A stretch of DNA of 64,000 nt from Trochalopteron elliotii. Its lineage: Eukaryota > Chordata > Aves > Passeriformes > Leiothrichidae. The stretch covers positions 530,741 through 594,740 of the forward strand of contig JANPWX010000537.1 in assembly GCA_024734555.1 (NCBI GenBank). The letters are read 5' to 3'. Shown here one piece after another: positions 60,602-64,000 of this stretch. The notes under the pieces are model-generated. The model saw nothing but the letters and a program-made list of their open reading frames with translations, was not told the origin of the DNA and ran no database searches. Position numbers and translations under genes: made by a program. Position 1 is the first letter of the stretch. Each line of letters starts with the position of its first letter.

Positions 60602-60770
60602 AACTGCTTATTGCAATAGTTAACATTTAAAAGACAACACAAGATACTATACAAGTTGCAGTGGTATACCAGGCATCAGCACAAAGATTTATCTTTATTT
60701 CATTATCAATGTTTGTACTAGCTGGGGCCTGTTCTTTCTCCTTCTTATGCTGACAAGCAAATTCTGCACA

Positions 60771-60885
60771 AACTCACAGAAGCGTCAAGTCTGGAAGAAA
60801 CCTCTAAGATCATCCAATCTAGCCATCCACTCCTAAACCACTGACCAGCATCACCCACTGCCAGATCCAGATGCCTCTTGAACAT
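60771..60885 (-). mobile_element. CR1 LINE 3' fragment, antisense
   Basis: On the + strand the sequence AACTCACAGAAGCG, GGAAGAAACCTCTAAGATCATC and CCAATCTAGCCATCCACTCCT reads as the reversed 3' terminus of a CR1 element ('tcacagaat...ggaaaagacctctaagatcat...ccaacc'). Only about 115 bp remain. It faces the plus-strand CR1 that ends at 60601, with their 3' ends about 170 bp apart. Confidence 0.72.
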
Positions 60886-62660
60886 GATAAACTCACGGTA
60901 TGATTCTCAGAGAAGCGTTGTAAATATTACAGAATAATAAGCCTCTGTGTATCTCAGTTTATTGATCTATAATTCATGTAGAGTAGGATAAAGTTCAGCA
61001 TGGATCTCTGTGTTCAGATTTTCTGAAAGGTCTTCCAAGTCATTTAGTCCACCACATGATCATGAAGATTTCTAATTTCTGTCTGTTGCTGTGAAAATTT
61101 CTTATTTGTTCCAGTTTTCTTACAGTTAATGATTAAAAGCACTAACACTATTTCTCTATAATTTTGTTTCTATTTCTAAGAAAACAGTCAACTTGCTTTC
61201 TATTCTTTGTGTTCTCTCTTACAGTCATAGAAATAGATATGATATGTAAACATATCACAAAAATATGTTCTCTAAGTACTCCTATGAATTGATGTTGCCA
61301 GTCAAGGAGAGGTGACAGCAGATGAAATTGGATTTATATTGTTGTGTGTGTGCAAACTTCAGGGTTATTTCCTTGTCACGTTCTATGTTTTGAACAGATC
61401 CTTTAGTTCTTTCACCTAACGTGTACTACTCTTTCATGATCAACGTATTAGAAAGAATATGCTGCTCAGAACTCTTCCTAACACAATTTCTGTTTGTTTT
61501 CTTGAGCTGAAAGTGTTTTTGTTTGGTGTGTTGTTTCAGTGAATTCCTTCCAAAGAAGCAAAGAAAAATTTCATTTTTAGTAGCTTTCTTCACCAGATAT
61601 GAAAGTGGTTTGGATTCACAGAAAGATAGTCTTTTGACTTGACTTAAAATCTACTCTATCTGTTATTTAAGGTCAAATGTCTCAGTAAAATCTTCCAAAA
61701 ACGTGACTCATTACCTTGTACTTTTATCAAGTCCCTCCTGCAATTTTTTTCCTCCAGCTTTCTTGATTTCAGAAATGACAATGATGGTATTTGAGATTTC
61801 TGGGAATTTCTGCATTGTGGTGAAAGTTGTGAACAGAGGAGTTTTTTTCTAATTCTGCTTCTGGGCTGCCTCTGATCTTTGTAATGTACAGTGTAGTGCT
61901 GTCTTCCCTAGGCAGTTCTCTTACCATTTTCTTAACTTGTTCTTCTGTTTGTTGTATGGGGATAGCTTGTGGAGCTATGTAAAGCAATTGTTCACAACAG
62001 TAGCTGAACTGCAGAAGAACATTCTTAAGGATTCAACAGAAGTGAAGAATTATTAACATTTGTCTTTCTTTTAACCTCAAAATGAGGAAGTGGAGGTCCC
62101 ACAAGCTTTCAAAAAGCCCTCCACCTTGACCTGACAAGGCAATAAAACTTATACCCCTTCTAAATGCAGCATTCTCCTAGTTCTGTAGAAACTACTTTCC
62201 TTAGGACTGTATTAAGGTCAGAATGAGTAAACAAAAAGACTTCAACCAAAGCCACATGCTTTTACATAAACATGTATTTTAAAAACTGGAACACCTTTTC
62301 TTTTCTCCCCCTCCCTGCACACACTGGCAAATCACCACTCTTGGTAGAAAACAATACATAGCAGAAATAAATTGCTGTTCTCTCTGGAAAAAAAAAAGAG
62401 ATTTAATTTTTGAATTAGTATCCTGTTATGGGGAGTTTAATCTGTTTTTCAGTTATTGGTACTATGAATAGTTGAATTTGGTCCTCTTGATATAAGTTTT
62501 TTAGAGTTTACTCCCTGCCTCAAATCACAGTACTGGAGCTCCTGTGGGCCAGACAACATCCCTCCTCATGGAGCTTGCAGCATGTGTCCTACCAGCTGGC
62601 ACTGGGAGAAAATCTACTGCTACTTACCTTACTCCCAGTTTGGCTTCCCTGGTGTGCAAG

Positions 62661-62665
<5 letters not shown>

Positions 62666-62691
<26 letters not shown>
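62666..62691. repeat. Uninterrupted run of 26 T
   Basis: Twenty-six consecutive T residues lie between GCAAGCTTGC and AAACGTTGC. The run may be the tail of a minus-strand retroposed sequence, but no body is recognised. A small AAAG tract (62749-62766) lies 60 bp downstream. Confidence 0.9.
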
Positions 62692-62694
<3 letters not shown>

Positions 62695-64000
62695 CGTTGC
62701 TTGATTTCATGTTGTCATTACTTTGGACTTGAGCCAGTATTCACTAGCAAAGAAAGAAAGAAAGAGATATTCAAAGAGGTTATCACAATATTTCATTTTG
62801 AAAAGTAATTGATGCTAATCCTGAAGTATTTGAATCCTGTGCTTGAGGCCACAAAAGCTTTGTTTTCTGGTTAATAGCAAGTGTTTCTTAATTATCATGA
62901 AATTATTAGAACCTTAATCTGAACCTGCAACATTTTTTTGCTGGTTCTTTTCCTATAGTGTTGTGTTTATACATTAGACTGTCTCAATTTGGTAGGATCA
63001 AACTGACTGCTACCTCAAGAAGCATTTTTATCCTGTTGCCTTATGTTTTGTTATACCTGAAGATTAAGATTTATGTTATGGAATAACCATAAGAGGTAGC
63101 CAAACTAAGAATCCATCAAAAACTGTCAGATTGACCTAATTCTCCTTTTATTTTACTGGTGATTTTAACAGAAATATTTATGCTATTTTGAAACCAGACA
63201 ATTATAACACTTGGGACAGCCAAGTACACATTTCCCCATAATTTGAAAATCATGTTTTCCCACAGATGGTACAACAGTGATTTGGGGTTTGCTTTTTCTG
63301 GTGTAACTTTGCTGTGTCTTTTATCTTAATTGTCTTTTTTTATTTATTGTTCTTTCACCATTATTGTACTGTTTAGGCCTGTCTTTTTCATAGCTTTTCA
63401 TGACAGTCTCTTGTCCTTGTACAGAGTTTCTGTCCTTATTCTGTTCATCACAGTGTGGCCAGTCAGCCAGTCTTTCAGAGTGAAATTAACTGGAACTTGG
63501 GTACTTTTCCAATTGAAGGACAAACCTCTTCTTCCAGCAACCCATATTTCAGCAATGAGTAAAGTGAAGTATTGTAGACAATAGTAAATAAAACCACATG
63601 GTTTCCTGCAGCTGGAGTCTTAGTCTTGCATTAGGCTTCCCACAGTCAGAGCTGCAAGTGGCAGCCTTTAAATACTGGTGGTACTGCAGCCCATGGTTTT
63701 GCAATTGCAAAACTCTCCTTTTGGCTAAATTTGAGTTTATGGCTGTCATCACAAAAGCACCGAAAGAGAATATTGTTTTGCTGCATTTGTTTTTTGGAAT
63801 TACTGCTGGGAAATCAGTGAAGGCCAGTCTGGTTACTTTATAGGAAATGCAGTTTCTGTACTGAAGGTTGAAAACCACTCAGCTTTATTTAGCAGCACTG
63901 CTCTCCATTTAACTAGACCTTCCATCCCCCTGTCCTGGGATCCCTTCCTGTCTGAACCTGGCAGAGTTCTCTAATAGTGGAGTTATACAGCTTGTAAAAA

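Larger units (their letters stand above)
49321..64000. other. Intergenic region downstream of MDFIC
   Basis: No exon, RNA gene or promoter is recognisable. Contents are a minus-strand CR1 (50915-51310), an AT/GT microsatellite (52147-52190), a long ancient CR1 relic (about 54975-55720), a TTTA tract (56819-56837), a 64-bp inverted repeat (57478-57541), two converging CR1 3' ends (60366-60885) and a 26-T run (62666-62691). In other amniotes the next gene on this side is TFEC on the opposite strand, and no part of it is seen here. The unassigned stretches between these elements are AT-rich and hold only short chance open frames. Confidence 0.75.

Noticed and set aside
1..64000. CRISPR arrays, prokaryotic operons, tRNA or rRNA genes
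   Set aside because: Nothing of the kind was seen. Spliced exons, CR1 repeats and base composition show vertebrate nuclear DNA.

Overview
The window reads as a vertebrate nuclear genome, most likely a bird. It is AT-rich and intron-dominated, with few repeats. Most of the interspersed repeats are CR1 LINE fragments whose 3' ends carry the CR1-type terminal octamer ATTCTGTG, and there is one solo LTR resembling the common avian endogenous-retrovirus LTRs. I cannot name the species; crocodilians and turtles also carry CR1, but the low repeat load favours a bird. There are no operons, CRISPR arrays, tRNAs or rRNAs that I can see.

The one gene I can support is the 3' part of MDFIC (MyoD family inhibitor domain containing), on the + strand. 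Three coding exons are present: 10583-10714, 33048-33323 and 45831-46078. All are joined by phase-1 introns with GT-AG borders. They encode about 218 residues and end with the complete cysteine-rich I-mfa domain. The start codon and first coding exon lie upstream of base 1. A long 3' UTR probably runs to about 49,320, where an AATAAA occurs at 49295-49300.

Layout: 1-10,582 is the tail of the upstream intron and holds a decayed sense-orientation LTR at about 7438-7946. 10,715-33,047 is a 22.3 kb intron with an old and a younger CR1 fragment. 33,324-45,830 is a 12.5 kb intron with a GC-rich island containing a 22-bp minisatellite (40.2-40.5 kb) and an ancient LINE reverse-transcriptase relic (43.8-44.1 kb). 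Beyond about 49.3 kb is intergenic DNA with CR1 copies in both orientations, a roughly 750-bp ancient CR1 relic, and a perfect 31-bp-arm inverted repeat at 57478-57541. In other amniotes MDFIC sits between FOXP2/PPP1R3A and TFEC; no exon of those genes is recognisable here.

I found no convincing new biological system. The observations most worth checking are: the first visible MDFIC coding exon begins with GTAAAA directly after the acceptor AG, a layout like a recursive-splice exon; the near-perfect 64-bp palindrome; and the CpG-rich minisatellite island inside an MDFIC intron. All similarity statements come from reading the sequence against remembered family features. No alignment or database search was run.
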